Source: Manis javanica
Lineage: Eukaryota; Chordata; Mammalia; Pholidota; Manidae
NCBI RefSeq assembly: GCF_040802235.1
Contig: NC_133172.1
Coordinates: 31,701,738 to 31,765,737, forward strand
DNA: 64,000 nucleotides
Reading direction: 5' to 3'
A program made the translations under genes and the position numbers. A model generated the notes under the pieces. The model was not told where the DNA came from. It saw only the letters and a list, made by a program, of their open reading frames with translations, and made no database searches. The first letter of the stretch is position 1. Every line of letters begins with the position of its first letter. Shown one piece after another: positions 33,597 through 46,775 of this stretch.

Positions 33597-36500
33597 GCTC
33601 AGAGATTCAAGATGGTGGTGTGAGAGGTGAAACAGAGAACTCCTCCCCAAACCACATATAATACAAAAAGATAGTTAACACAACTAACCCTAAAAGAGCA
33701 ACAGGAAGGAAGGCTACACCAGACTGCATACACCTGGAGAACAGAGCAAACCTCACGAAACAGGGTAACATACCAAAGCCTTGATCTGGTGGGACCCAAG
33801 CCCTTCCCCCACCCCAGGTGACTGGTGGGAGGAAGAGAAAAGGAGCAGGAAGAGGGTGGAAGCCCAGGACTGCTGAACACCCAGCCCTGGAGATCTGCTT
33901 TAGGAGCACAAACCTACACTGTATGGTGCTCTGGAGATTACTCAGGTTGGAAAACTAAGACAGGTGGAATACTTGGAGAGACTGAGATTCTAGCTGTTTG
34001 TGGAGGCAGGTATCCACATCTGGCTGCTCAGGGACAAAGGAAAGGCGCGCAGTCTGAGAGGCTTCCTAGCAGCAAGAGGGCTGCTGAAGGGGTGGGGTCT
34101 GCACGGAGCTTCTGGTATGAGAGAACTGATAGGCGGACAAGGTTGTCTGGGCACGCTCTTCCCAGCAGGTTGGAAACTTTCAGGAGCTTCAGGCACTCCA
34201 TCCCCCTGGCTGGCTACTCAGCTCCAAGGCCCCACACTGTGATACACAACCTGCAGCGCCTTCCTCCTGGCCTGTTGGCACCAGAACAGCCAGAGGGCGG
34301 CCCCGGCTACAGCAGCTACAGACACAAAGCGCAGAAGCTTACACATGTGTGCTCAATCCAGTGGTTCTGACAGTGAAGACAGGCACTGCAGCCAGGAAGC
34401 AGGAAATAGCTCTTTTCTTACCCCAGGCACCAGTGCCGCTCCCCTAAAAATCCCGACATCACTCCATGGACTGAGCAGCTCCACAGACTAGAGCTTCTCA
34501 GCACTAGAGGGCACCACATACAAATACGAAATGTCAAAGGAACCTGGTTCAAACAAAAATCTCAGAAACACCAGAAAAAGGGACAAATGAAACTGAACTC
34601 ACCAATCTTTCTGAAAAAGAGTTCAAAATAAAAATCATAAAAATGCTCATGGAAGTACAGAAAAATATTCAAGAACTCAGGGATGAACTTAGGATGGAGA
34701 TACAATTATTAAGAAATTCCATATCTGAAATGAAACTACAAGGAGGGATTTAAAAGCAGATTAGAAGTAGCAGAAGAGATGGTAAATGGAATAGAAATTA
34801 AAAGAAGAGGAATACAAAAAAGCTGAGGCACAGAGAGAAAAAACCATCTCTAAGAAAGAAAGAATATTGAGAGAACCATGTGAGCAATCCAAATGGAACA
34901 ATATTCGCATTATAGGGGTACCAGAAGAGGAAGATAGAGGAAAAGGAATAGAAAGTGTCTTTGAGGAGGTAATTGCTGAAAACTTCCCCAATGTAGGGTC
35001 TTTCAGGCCATGGAGATCCACAGATCTCTGAACACAAGGGACCCAAGGAAGACAACAGCAAGACATATAGTAATTAAAATGGCAAAGATAAGGGACAAGG
35101 ACAGACTGTTAAAAGCAGCTAGAGAGAAAAAAAGATCACATACAAAGGAAAACCCATCAAGATATCATCAGACTTCTCAACAGAAACTTTACAGGCCAGA
35201 AGGAAATGGCATGATATATTTAATGCAATGAAGTGGAAGGGCCTCGAACTAAGAATACTCTACCTGGGAAGGTTATCATTTAAATTTGAAGGAGGGATTA
35301 AACAATCTCAGATAAGCAGAAGCTGAGAGAATTTACCTCCCACAAACCACCTATACGGTACATTTTCGAGGGATTGCTGTAGGTGGAACTATTTCTAAGG
35401 CTAAATAGATGTTACCACAGGAAATAAAACCACAGCAAAGAAAGTAGAACAATTAATTACTAAGCAGATGCAAAATCAAATCAACTAACCCCAAAGTCAA
35501 TCAAGGGATAGACAAAGAGTACAGAATATGATACCTAACAGATAAAGAATGGAGGAAGAAGAAAAAGGAGAAGAAAAAAAAAGAACCTTTAGGTTGTGTT
35601 TATAATAGCATACTAAGTGAGTTAGACTGTTAGATAGTAAGGGAATTACCCTTGAACCTTTGGTAACCATGAATTTAAAGCCTGCAATGGCAACAAGTAC
35701 ATACCTATCGATAATCACCGTAAATGTAAATGGTCTGAATATACCAATCAAAAGACATAGAGTCACTAAATGGATAAAAAAACAAGACCCATCTATATAC
35801 TGCCTACAAGAAACTCACTTCGAACCCAAAGACATACACAGACTGAAAGTAAAGGGATGTAAAAAGATATTTCATGCAACTAATAGGGAGAAAAAAGCGG
35901 GAGTTGCAGTACTTGTATCAGACAAAATAGACTTCAAAACACAGAAAGTAACAAGAGACAAACAAGGACATTATATAATGATAAAGGGGTAAGTCCAAAA
36001 AGAGGATATAACTATTATAGATATCTATGCACCCAACACAGGATCACCTACATACGGGAAACAAATACTAATAGAATTAAACGGGGAAACAGAATACAAT
36101 GCATTCATTTTAGGAGACTTCAACACACCATTCACTCCAAAAGACAGATCAACCAGACAGAAAATAAATAAGGAGACAGAGGCACTGAACAACATATTAG
36201 AAAAGTTGGAATTAACAGACATATACACAACACTCCATCCAAAAGTAACAGAATACACATTCTTCTCAAGTGCACATGGAACATTTTAAAGAATAGATCA
36301 TATATTAGGCCACAAAAAGGGCTTCAGAAAATTCAAAAAGATTGAAATTGTACCAACCAGCTTCTTAGACCACAAATGTATGAAACTAGGAATAAATTAC
36401 ACAAAGAAAATGAAAAAGCCCACAAACACATGGAAGCTTAATATGCTCCTAAATAATCAATGGATCAATAACCAAATAAAAACAGAGATCAAGCAGTATA

Positions 36501-39500
36501 TGGAGACAAATGACAACAACAATTTAACACCGCAAAATCTGTGGGACACAGCGAAGGCCATGCTAAGATGGAAGTATAGTGCAATTCAGCCCTAACGCAG
36601 GAAAGAAGAACAATCCCATATGAACAGTGTAAACTCACAATTAGTGACGCTAGAAAAAGAAGAAAAATGAGGCCCAAAGTCAGCAGAAGAAGACACATAA
36701 TAAAGATTAGAGCAGAAATAAATAAAATCAAGAGTAAAACAGTAAAAACAATCAATGAAAACAGGAGCTGGTTCTTCAAGAAAATAAACAAAATAGATAA
36801 CCCCCTAGCCAGACTTATCAAAAAAAAAGAGAGTCTACACACATAAACAGAACCAGCAATGAGAAAGGAAAAATCACTACCAACACCACAGAACTACAAA
36901 GAATTATGAGAGATACTATGAAAAATTATATGCTAACAAACAGGATAAACTAGAAGAAATGGACAACATTCTAGAAAAATACAACTTTCCAAGACTGACC
37001 AATGAAGAAACAGAAAATCTAAACAGATCAACTACGAGCAAAGAAATTGAATTAATAATCAAAAAAGTACCCAACAACAAAGTCCCTGGGCCAGATGGAT
37101 TCACCGCTGAATTTTATCAGACATATAGAGAAGACATAATACCCATTCTCCTTAAAGTTTTCCAAAAATAGAAGAAGAGGGAATACTTCCAAACTCATTC
37201 TATGAAGCCAACATCACTCTAATACCAAAGCCAGGCAAAGACACCACACAAAAAAGAAAATTACAGACCAATATCCCTGATGCAAAAATACATAGATGCA
37301 AAAATACTTAACAAAATATTAGCAAATCAAATTCAAAAATACATCAAGAAGATCAAACACCATGATCAAGTGGGAGTCACCTCTGGGATGCAAGGATGGT
37401 ACAACATTTGAAAACCTGTCAACATCATCCATCATATCAACAAAAAGGACAAAAACCACATGATCATCTCCATAGATGCTGAAAAAGCATTCGACAAAAT
37501 TCAACATCCATTCATGATAAAAACTCTCAACAAAATGGGTATAGAGGGCAAGTACCTCAACATAATAAAGGCCATATATGATAAACCCAAAGCCAACATC
37601 ATACTGAACAGTGAGAAGCTGAAAGCTTTTCCTCTGAGATTGGGAACAAGACAGGGATGCCCGCTCTCCCCACTGTTATTCAACATAGTACTGGAGGGTC
37701 CTGGCCATGGCAATCAGACAAAACAAAGAAATACAATGCATCCAGATTGGTAAAGAAGAATTCAAACTGTCACTGTTTGCAGATGACATATTGTACATAA
37801 AAAACCCTAAAGACTCCACTCCAAAACTATTAGAACTAATATCTGAATTCAGCAAAGTTGCAGGATACAAAATTAATACACAGAAATCTGTGGTTTTCCT
37901 ATATACTAACAATGACCTAGCAGAAAAAGAAATCAGGAAAACAATTCCATTCACAATTGCATCAAAAAGAATAAAATACCTAGGAATAAACCTAACCAAG
38001 GAAGTCAAAGACCTATACCCTGAAAACTACAAGTCAATATTAAGAGAAATTAAAGAGGACACTAACAAATGGAAAATCATCCCATGCTCTTGGCTAGGAA
38101 GAATTAATATTGTCAAAATGGCCATCCTGCCTAAAGCAATCTACAGACTCAATGCAATGCCTATCAAAATACCAACAGCATTCTTTAACAAACTGGAACA
38201 AATAGTTTAAAAATTCATATGGAACCACAAAAGACCCCGAATAGTGAAAGCAATCCTGAGAAGGAAGAATAAAGCAGGAGATATCTTGCTATCCAACTTA
38301 AAGCTCTATTACAAAGCCACAGTAATCAAGAAAATTTGGTACTGGCACAAAACAGAGCCACAGACCAGTGGAACAGAATAGAGAGTCCAGATATTAACAC
38401 AAGCATATATGATCAATTAATATATGATAAAGGAGCCATGGACATAAAATGGGGAAATGACAGTCTCTTCAACAGATGGTGCTGGCAAAACTGGACAGCT
38501 ACATGTAAGAGAATGAAACTGGATCACTGTCTAACCCCATACACAAAAGTAAATTCGAAATGGATCAAAGACCTGAATGTAAGTCATGAAACCATAAAAC
38601 TCTTAGAAAAAAACATAGGCAAAAATCTCTTGGACATAAACATGAGCAACTTCTTCAGGAACATATCTCCCTGGGCAAGGGAAACAAAAGCAAAAATGAA
38701 CAAGTGGGACTATATCAAGCTGAAAAGCTTCTGTGCAGCAAAGACACCATCAATAGAACAAAAAGGTATCCTATAGTATGGGAGAATATATTCATAAATG
38801 ACAGATCCAATAAAGGCTGACATCCAAAATATATAAAGAGCTCACACACATCAACAAACAAAAAGCAAATAATCCAATTAAAAAATGGGCAGAAGAGCTA
38901 AACGGACAGTTCTCCAAAGAAATTAAGATGGCAAACAGACACATGAAAAGATGCTCCACATTGCTAGTCATCAGAGAAATGCAAATTAAAACCACAATGA
39001 GATGAGATATCACCTCACACCAGTAAGGATGGCCACCATCCAAAAGACAAACAACAAAAAATGTTGGCAAGGTTGTGGAGAAAGGGGAACCCTCCTACAC
39101 TGGTGGTGAGAATGTAAATTAGTACAACCATTGTGGAAAGAAGTATGGAGGTTCCTCAAAATGCTCAAAATAGAATTACCATTTGACCCAGGAATTCCAT
39201 TTCTAGGAATTTACCCTAAGAATGTAGCAGCCCAGTTTGAAAAAGACAGATGCACCCCTATGTTTACCGCAGTGTTATTCACAATAGCCAAGAAATGGAA
39301 GCAACCTAAATGTCCATCAGTAGATGAATGGATAAAGAAGATGTGATACATATACACAATGGAATATTATTCAGCCATAAGAAGAAAACAAATCCTACCA
39401 TTTGCAACAACATGGATGGAGCTAGAGGGTATTATGCTCAGTGAAATTTGCCAGGTGGAGAGAGACAAGTACCAAATGATTTCACTCATATGTGGAGTAT

Positions 39501-39836
39501 AAGAACAAAGAAAAACTGAAGGAACAAAACAGCAGCACAATCACAGAACCCAAGAATGGACTAACAGTTACCAAAGGGAAAGAGACTTGGGAGGATAGGT
39601 GGGAAGGGAGGGATAAGGGCAGGGAAAAAGAAATGGGGCATTAAAATTAGCATGTGTAATGTGGGGGCAGCACGGGGAGGGCGGTACAACACAGAGAAGA
39701 CGAGTAGCGATTCTGCAGCATCTTACTACGCTGATGGACAGTGACTGTAATAGGGTTTGTGAGGGGAATTTGTTGAAGGGGGGAGCCTAGTAAACATAAT
39801 GTTCTTCATATAATTGTAGATTAATGATACCAAAAA
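33597..39836 (+). mobile_element. Full-length L1, plus strand, decayed
   Basis: It starts with the local L1 5' signature ('gagattcaagatggtggtgt'). A 5' UTR runs to about 34500, ORF1 remnants lie at 34560-35350 and ORF2 remnants at 35660-39500. A 3' UTR follows, with 'gatggacagtgactgtaata' and the end 'tgtagattaatgatacc' plus A tail at about 39832. It is full length at about 6.2 kb. Many stops, frameshifts and small deletions make it older than the minus-strand copy at 22.4-28.5 kb. Confidence 0.9.
35660..39500 (+). pseudogene. L1 ORF2, broken into many frames
   Basis: It begins MVTMNLKPAMATS at 35660 and breaks near 35992. Endonuclease pieces follow, but the catalytic SDH motif reads LDH near 36370. 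The reverse-transcriptase part has [16 protein letters not shown] (36959-37171), [13 protein letters not shown] (37460 onward) and the active-site FADD (37707-38210), though a neighbouring residue is deleted. C-terminal pieces lie at 38336-38776 and 39131-39346. No ORF2 protein could be made. Confidence 0.85.
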
Positions 39837-39837
39837 A

Positions 39838-40771
39838 AATGGTCAGAGGAGCTGAACAGACAGTTCTCCAAAGAAGAAATTCAGATGGCCAACAGACACA
39901 TGAAAAGATGCTCTACTCACTAGTCATCAGAGAAACGCAAATTAAAACCACAATGAGATATCACCTCACCTCAGTTAGGATGGCTGCCATCCAAAAGTCA
40001 AACAACAAATGTTGGCGAGGTTGTGGGGAAAGGGGAACCCTCCTACACTGCTGGTGGGAATGTAAATTAGTTCAACCATTGTGGAAAGCAGTATGGAGGT
40101 TCATCAAAAAACTTAAAATTGAAATACCATTTGACCCAGGAATTCCACTACTAGGAATTTACCCTAAGAATGTAGCAGCCCCATTTGAAAAAGACATATG
40201 CGCCCCTGTGTTTATCGCAACACTATTCACAACAGCCAAGAAATGGAAGCCACCTAAATGTCCATCAGTAGATGAATGGATAAAGAAGATGTGGTATATA
40301 TACACAATGGAATATTATTCAGCTGTAGGAAGTAAACAAATCCTACCACATGCAACAACATGGATGGAGCTAGAGGGTATTATGCTCAGTGAAATAAGCC
40401 AGGCAGAGAGGAACGAGGACCAAATGATTTCCCTCATCTGTAAAGCATAAGAACAAAGGAAAAACTGAAGGGACCAAACAGCAGTAGACTCACAGAACCC
40501 AAGAATGGACTAACAGTTATCAAAGGGAAAGGGACAGGGGACAGTGGGTGGGAGGGAGGGAGAAGGGGAAAAAGGGACGTTATGATTATCACACATAATG
40601 TAGAGGGGTGAGCACAGGGAAGACAAATAGTGTCTCTATAGCATCATACTACGCTGATGGACAGTGACCGTTATGGGGTATGTGATGGAGAGTTAATAAT
40701 GGGGGGAATCTAGTAACCACAATGTTGCTCAAGTGATTTTATATTAATGATACCAAAATAAAAAATAAAAA
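39838..40771 (+). mobile_element. Second L1 3' body directly after the first
   Basis: Immediately after the A tail of the full-length copy, L1 sequence restarts in late ORF2 ('gtcagaggagctgaacagac'). It has an open frame at 39824-40450 containing the [10 protein letters not shown] region and runs through a complete 3' UTR to 'ttaatgatacc' and an A-rich tail. The TSD lies beyond this body (40772-40785), not at 39836. It is therefore either read-through sequence carried with the first L1 or a later insertion into the first L1's A tail. Confidence 0.85.
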
Positions 40772-41289
40772 AATAAAAATATTGGAAGATTTTTTGAAGA
40801 TTTGTGAAAATTCAAAAAATCATTTTTTCTCTAGATTACTTTATAATAAGATTATAGTATATAATATATATAACATACAAAATACATGTTAAAAAACTGT
40901 TTATGTTATCAGAAAGGCTTCTGGTCAACAGTAGGCTACTACTAGTTAAGCTTTGGGGGTATCAAAAGTTAAACTCGGGTTTTCAACTGTGCAGATTGGC
41001 ACCCCTAACCTCCATGTCACTCAAGGGTCAACTTGTATTTACTTATTTTTTTCTTAAATTGACTCAGTTTTTAATTTTAAGTAAATTTATATGAAAAGAA
41101 AACTTTGTATGGCCTTCAATCACAAACCAGTGTCACATGTTATAAAAGCAAATTGGAAAACTGTGCAACTCCAATTGATGTGTCTTCTAAAAAACAGTAG
41201 GCATGTATTCTTCTAAGGAAGGGAACCCAAAGACATGTGCTGACTGAATGCTTCATGTGACCCTGACTGGAATCCTGGAGTTGGTAAAT

Positions 41290-41480
41290 GTTGGTTTAAA
41301 GGATATTACTGAGACAACTGTAAATATGTATACATATATAACAGCATTGTATCGATATTAAATGTCCTGATTTTGATAATTGCACTATGGTTAAGAGAAT
41401 AATACATTATTCTGAGGAAGTTAAGTGCTGAAGTGTCTAAGTATCAAGGGTGCTTACTGCAATTTACTCTCAAATGGCTA
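41290..41480 (+). repeat. Old LINE-like 3' remnant
   Basis: 'tgattttgataattgcacta', 'tggttaagagaata' and 'tctgaggaagttaagtgctg' resemble a diverged L1M/HAL1-type 3' region. A related segment occurs near 55280-55360. Confidence 0.4.
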
Positions 41481-42579
41481 AACAAAAAAGGATTCATTAG
41501 ATGTGATATGTATACCGTATAAATATTAATTCTACACAGAATGAGAAAGACACAAAGCAAATGAGACAAACTGTCAACGACAGATGAGTGTCTATGAAAC
41601 TACATTAGAATTTATTGTAATCTCATTTTTCTTAGGTTGAAGTCTTGTAAAATAAAAACTATTACAAAAGGCATACATACACACATAATTATTCATGGCC
41701 CTACAACCATGGCAAGTATGTGGGAGGTGTTTAGTAGTGTTTGCTAATGGATGATCTACTGTAATAAAATGTATGTCCATGTGCCTCCAAAAATCAGCTT
41801 GCGTAACTCCAGTGGTTCACATACCACACTGGAGAAACCACTGGGTCAGAGGACAGGGACTGTGCCCGAGGAAACCATGTAGAAATAAGCCACACGGGGA
41901 GTGACAAGTATCATGTGGGGCCATGCCAGGACCAAAGGGCATTTCAATGCCCAAGGAGATCACAAGGACTCCAGTCCCCAGGAGCCCCTGGGACAGGCTC
42001 GGTTGACTGCGGAGGGGCCTGAGCCATAAGCATGAGGGTTAGTAGCAGAAGGCTTGCCCTTCACAGTGCAGGAATTTTGGAGAGGGAATGCCTCTGATCT
42101 TCCTTTCTTACTAACACCAACATTCCAACCCAAGCAGTGTCCAAAGATAGTTTGAAGCTAGGTAACCACAAGTCTGATGGAAAGGAACTGCTACTTTGGG
42201 TTGGGGGAGCATGAACAAGTTTTCACTGCAAGACAAAAAGAAATGTGCACTCCCAACAGTAAGACTTGGACCAGGCCCATGTTGGCTCCTACCCCTTTCC
42301 ACGCTGAACAACAATGTTCATAAAAGACATTCAAGATCCTCCTGTCAATTCCTGACCTGTAATGTACAGCAACTCACTGGTTTAATAACAACCATAGCCA
42401 TCACTGAGACTCACCACTCCTTTACATTACAGTAAGAAACAAAACTGGAAATTACTGTAGTGAAAAACCTTCAATGGTACAATGCTTGGTGACTTCAGAG
42501 ATAGTAATAAGAAATAATGTGCATCTTAGAAATGAAATACAGGTCCTGTGTCATACAGGTCCTGTGTCAGTTTCCCAAG
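41481..42579. other. Unannotated sequence with a small tandem duplication
   Basis: It is mostly unique sequence with no recognised gene. At about 42538-42569 the 16 bases 'atacaggtcctgtgtc' occur twice in tandem. Confidence 0.45.
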
Positions 42580-42730
42580 TTCTTTCACCTGCTATATCAT
42601 TTACCTAACCACACAGGAATGAGGTTAATCTTATTTACAAGAGGAAATCAAGGCCCAGAGAGGTGATATACCTTGCCCAAGGTTACTCTGCAAATACATT
42701 TGCGTGGTCCTGACTCAAAGCAGGCTCATT
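42580..42730 (-). repeat. MIR-like SINE fragment
   Basis: Antisense MIR: 'gaggttaatcttatttacaa', 'gaggaaatcaaggcccagag', 'aggtgatataccttgcccaa' and 'ggttactctgcaa'. The order is well kept. Confidence 0.65.
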
Positions 42731-43821
42731 CCGCCTCATGAGGTGCCCAGCTGTGCCAACTGATGGGAGCCAGGGCTGGAACATCTGAGGGTTTTCTATG
42801 ACAGAAGCCAGTACTTTTCCAGCACATAGCTGAAGACAATCAGTGAAGGAACTGACATAGGATGGCTCTGGAGTATGGTTGTACATTTAACAAGATGGAA
42901 GGAGGCCAGTCTCTCTACCTGTCCTCCTAAGTGTTCACCAAGCAGCACAGAGCCTTCCCCCAGACACCCCACTGTAAAATCTTCTGACAGGCTCCAGGAA
43001 AGCACAGCTCACCTCTTTGTTACCACCCCTCCCAGGGACACACTTCTAATTGCAGGAGAGGCCGCTCCTCTGTATGCAAAAATCAGGACCAAGTTTGGGG
43101 TGAAGACTCAATGGTTCTAACATGCAGGCTTCTTCTCAATTCAGAAAAGCAACCTCAACTTCTTCTAAAGGTTAGTCACTTTCTTCTGGCTGCATACTGA
43201 ATAATAAATACTTCCCTTATGAAACCTACCCTGACTTTTAGTCTACAGACAGTTGTTCCCTCTTGTGTGACAGCAAGGTTTTTTCCATTTCTCATCTTGA
43301 AGTGAATTGTACAGCCCAGCATCCTTCCGTTAGAGCCTCACCACTAGACCCCACAGCTTCTCTTTGGGAGCATTGGTCAGTTTTGAGCCCAAAACACAAG
43401 TTCAGAGGTGGTTCATACAGACTGACACAAAGGACTTTCCCCATACCAGCCCCTAAAACTAGTTTCCCAAGACCTATGAAAGGGATAGTGTTAAGAGTTT
43501 AAGGCATCTCCAAAGGTACATGCTGATGGCTGTAAACAGGCGTAAGTTTCCCACAGAGTGATGCTTTCTCTCTGACAGACTTTACTCTTCCTCTCAACTG
43601 TTGGACAGTAGTATTGAGAACTATTAGCTGAGATACTTGACCTGCAAGGAAAGAGCATGATGCTTTAGGGCTGAAGGAGAAAAACAGAGAAGTCTGTGTT
43701 AATAGGAAAGATCACTTCTGAAAAGTCAATGTTTTTTAATGATATGGAGGCAACTGGCTACTGAGGTGGGGATAAGCAGAACTGCTCACCTGTGCACTAG
43801 GACTTAGAAACTATCTCACAC
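42731..43821. other. Unannotated sequence, nothing recognised
   Basis: Several short frames are seen on both strands. None has family resemblance or paired splice sites. Confidence 0.45.
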
Positions 43822-44651
43822 AAAAAAAGTAAAGATTAGGAGAACCAAGATGGCGGCGTGAGTAGAGCAGTGGAAATCTCCTCCCAAAATCATATATATT
43901 TTTGAAAATACAACAAATACAACTAATCCTAAAAGAGAGACCAGAAGACACAGGATAACAGCCAGACTACATCCACACTAGTGAGAACCCAGCGCCTCGC
44001 AAAGGGGGTAAGATACAAGCCCCAGCCCAGTGGGACCCGAGCGCCCCTCATCCCAGCTCCTTGCGGGAGGAGAGGAGTCAGAACGGGGAGGGAGAGGGAG
44101 CCCAGGACTGCTGAACACCCAGCCCCAGCCATCCGGACCAGAGCACAGACACACAGTGCGTGCGTGGGATGCTGGAAACTAGGGAAACAGGACAGTAAGA
44201 CCTGTGAGCAGGTCCCTGCAGCTGGTGCATCCGGAACAAAGAAAAGTGAGTGCTTTTTGAAAGTCTTAAAGGGACAGGGACCCCACAGCTGGACGGAAGT
44301 GCCCCAGGACACTTAGCCCAGTAGCTGGGAATCACGGGGAACTCTGGGCACCTGAACCCCCACAGCGCAGCACAGAGGCCCCTCACCGTGATAGACAGCC
44401 TCCTGCCTGTTCCCCCTCCAACACGGCTCTGCCATATTGGAGAAGCAGCCTGAGGCAGGCCACGCCCACCGCAACTGCAGCGCTGAACTCCATAGTGGCC
44501 GGGCAAGATCAGAAGCCCCATCTGCATGCAGCTTCCCAGCACAAGTAGATAGAGGCTGCTGTTCTCCCAGGAGAGGAAGGCCACAAGCTGGCAAGAAGGG
44601 ACTTTCTCTTACCCAACACATGCGCCAGCTCCCCACAAATATATCTATCGC

Positions 44652-44759
44652 CATGAAAAGGCAAAAGAAATTGATAAAGACCAAGATCACAGAGGCAAAC
44701 CCTGAGAAGGAGTTAGACCTAACCAGTCTTCCTGAAAAAGAATTAAAAATAAAGCTCAT
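44652..44759 (+). pseudogene. Outer L1 ORF1, N-terminal part
   Basis: The frame opens with the family start MKRQKKLIKTKITEANPEKE and runs through LPEKELKIKLI, where the inserted element cuts it. It continues at 49666-50397. The normal product would be the L1 RNA-binding protein. Confidence 0.85.
44745..44759 (+). repeat. TSD of inner chimeric insertion, left copy
   Basis: aaaaataaagctcat here and aaaaattaagctcat at 49651-49665 match at 14 of 15 positions. They represent the same ORF1 codons of the outer L1, duplicated on insertion. Confidence 0.85.
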
Positions 44760-45178
44760 CGTGGAGTCAAGATGGCGGCATGAGTAGAGCAGTGGAAATG
44801 TCCTCCCAAAACCACATATATTTATGAAAATATAACAAAGACAACTCTTCCTAGAATAGAGACCAGAGGACACAGGACAACATCCAGACCACATCCACAC
44901 CTGCGAGAACCCAGTGCCTTGTGAAGGGGGTAAGATACAAGCCCCAGCCCGGCGGGACCCAAGTGCCCCTCCCCCCAGCTCCTGGTGGGAGGAGGGGACT
45001 CTGAGCGGGGAGGGAGAGGTAGCCCAGGACGGCTGAACACCCAGCCCCAGCCATCCGCACCAGAGTGCAGACACAGTGCATGCGTGAGGTGCTGGATACT
45101 AGGGAAACAGGGCAGCAAGACCTGTGAGCGGGTCCCTGAGGCCAGCGCCCTAGGACAAAGAAAAGTGAGCGGCTTTTT

Positions 45179-45223
45179 AAAAAAAATTATTTATTTAATT
45201 TAATTTAATTTTTTTTTTTTTTT
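45179..45223 (-). repeat. A/T-tract insertion inside the inner L1 5' UTR
   Basis: Compared with the outer L1 at 44247-44262 (gtgagtgctttttg), this copy carries an extra block of about 45 bases made only of A and T, ending in a run of T. A version of that 13-14 base segment stands on each side (45165-45178 and 45224-45236). It looks like a poly(A)-tail-only insertion in minus orientation, with target duplication. Confidence 0.5.
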
Positions 45224-45634
45224 GTGAGTGCTTTTTGGAAGTCTTAAAGGAACAGGGACCCCAAGACTGGACAGAAGCATCCCGGGACACTTAGTCTAGC
45301 AGCAGGGAATCTGGGGATCTCTGGACACTCTAACCCCCTGGGCAGCAGGGAGCACGGAGGCCCCTCATGGAGATAAATAACTTCCCGGCCGCTCCCCCTC
45401 CAACACGGCTCCACCATATCAGAGCAGCAGCCCGAGGCAAGCCACGCCTACGGCAACAGCAGAGATAAACTACATAGCAGCTGGGCAGGAAGCAGAAGCC
45501 CTGTCTGTGCGTAGCTGCCCAGCACAAGCCACTAGAGGTCGCTGTTCTCCCAGGAGAGGAAGGCCACAAACCAACAAGAAGGAAAGTTCTTCCAGCCGTC
45601 ACTCTTGCCAGCTCTGCAAAGTATCTCTATCACC

Positions 45635-46488
45635 ATGAAAAGGCAAAATTACAGGCAAAGATCACAGAGTCAACACCTGAGAAGGAGACAGACCTAACCA
45701 GTCTTCCTGAAAAAGAATTCAAAATAAAAATAATAAACATGCTGACGGAGATGCAGAGAAATATACAAGATCTAAGGGATGAAGTCTGGAGGGAGATTAC
45801 AGACGCCCGGAAAGAGATTACAGAAGTGAAACAAATTCTGGAAGGATTTATGAGCAGAATGGATAAGATGCAAGAGGCCATTGATGGAATAGAAACCAGA
45901 GAACAAGAACGCATAGAAGCTGACATAGAGAGAGATAAAAGGATCTCCAGGAATGAAACAATATTAAGAGAACTGTGTGACCAATCCAAAAGGAACAATA
46001 TCCATATTATAGGGGTACCAGAAGAAAAAGAGAGAGAAAAAGGGATAGAAAGTGTCTTTTAAGAAATAATTGCTGAAAACTTCCCCAAACTGGGGGAGGA
46101 AATAATCGAACAGACCACGGAAATACACAGAACTCCCAACAGAAAAGACCTAAGGAGGACAACACCAAGAAACATAATAATTAAAATGGCAAAGATCAAG
46201 GACAAAGACAGAGTTTTAAAGGCAGCTAGAGAGAAAAAGGCCACCTATAAAGGAAAACCCATCAGGCTATCATCAGACTTCTCAACAGAAACCTTACAGG
46301 CCAGAAGAGAATGGCATGATGTATTTAATGCAATGAAACAGAAGGGCCTTGAACCAAGAATACTGTATCCAGCACGATTAGCATTTAAATATGATGGAGG
46401 GATTAAACAATTTCCAGACAAGCAAAAGTTGAGGGAATTTGCCTCCCACAAACCACCTCTACAGGGTATTTTAGAGGGACTGTTCTAG
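45635..46488 (+). pseudogene. Inner L1 ORF1, nearly intact
   Basis: It starts MKRQN at 45635, with a small frame disturbance within the first ~20 codons. The frame is then open through the coiled coil (MDKMQEAIDGIETREQERIE) and the RNA-recognition-like domain (NNIHIIGVPEEK). A TAA at 46060-46062 replaces a glutamate codon (ESVF*EII), and the same frame continues through the C-terminal domain (MAKIKDKDRVLKAAREKK) to 46488. One stop and one early frame problem disable it. Confidence 0.85.
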
Positions 46489-46775
46489 ACGGGAGCACTC
46501 CTAAAACGAAACAGATGTCACCAGAGAAAATAAAATCACAGCAAAGAAAGCAGACCAACCACATACTAACTAAAGGCAAAAAAATAAAATCCACTACCCA
46601 CTAAAAGCAGTTAAAGGAAACACGAAAGAGCACAGAATAAAAAACCAACATATAAAGAATGGAGGAGGAGGAATAAGAAGGGAGAGAAGAAAAGAATCTC
46701 CAGACCGTGTATATAACAGCTCAATAAGCGAGCTAAGTTAGGCAGTAAGATACTAAAGAGGCTAACCTTGAACCT

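Larger units (their letters stand above)
33520..41035 (+). mobile_element. Tigger-family DNA transposon split by L1
   Basis: The left terminal inverted repeat starts at 33520 (cagttggcccttgaacaac). The right end, closing at 41035, is its diverged inverse (caagggtcaacttg). Both are flanked by the TA dinucleotide expected of Tc1/mariner-type insertions (33518-33519 and 41036-41037). The element's own sequence is only 33520-33596 plus 40786-41035, about 325 bases. It is a non-autonomous, MITE-like member with no transposase. The rest of the span is inserted L1. Confidence 0.85.

Noticed and set aside
44097..44584. Long minus-strand open frames over the L1 5' UTRs (43.9-45.6 kb)
   Set aside because: They are antisense to repeated L1 5' UTR sequence and recur in each copy because of its GC-rich composition.
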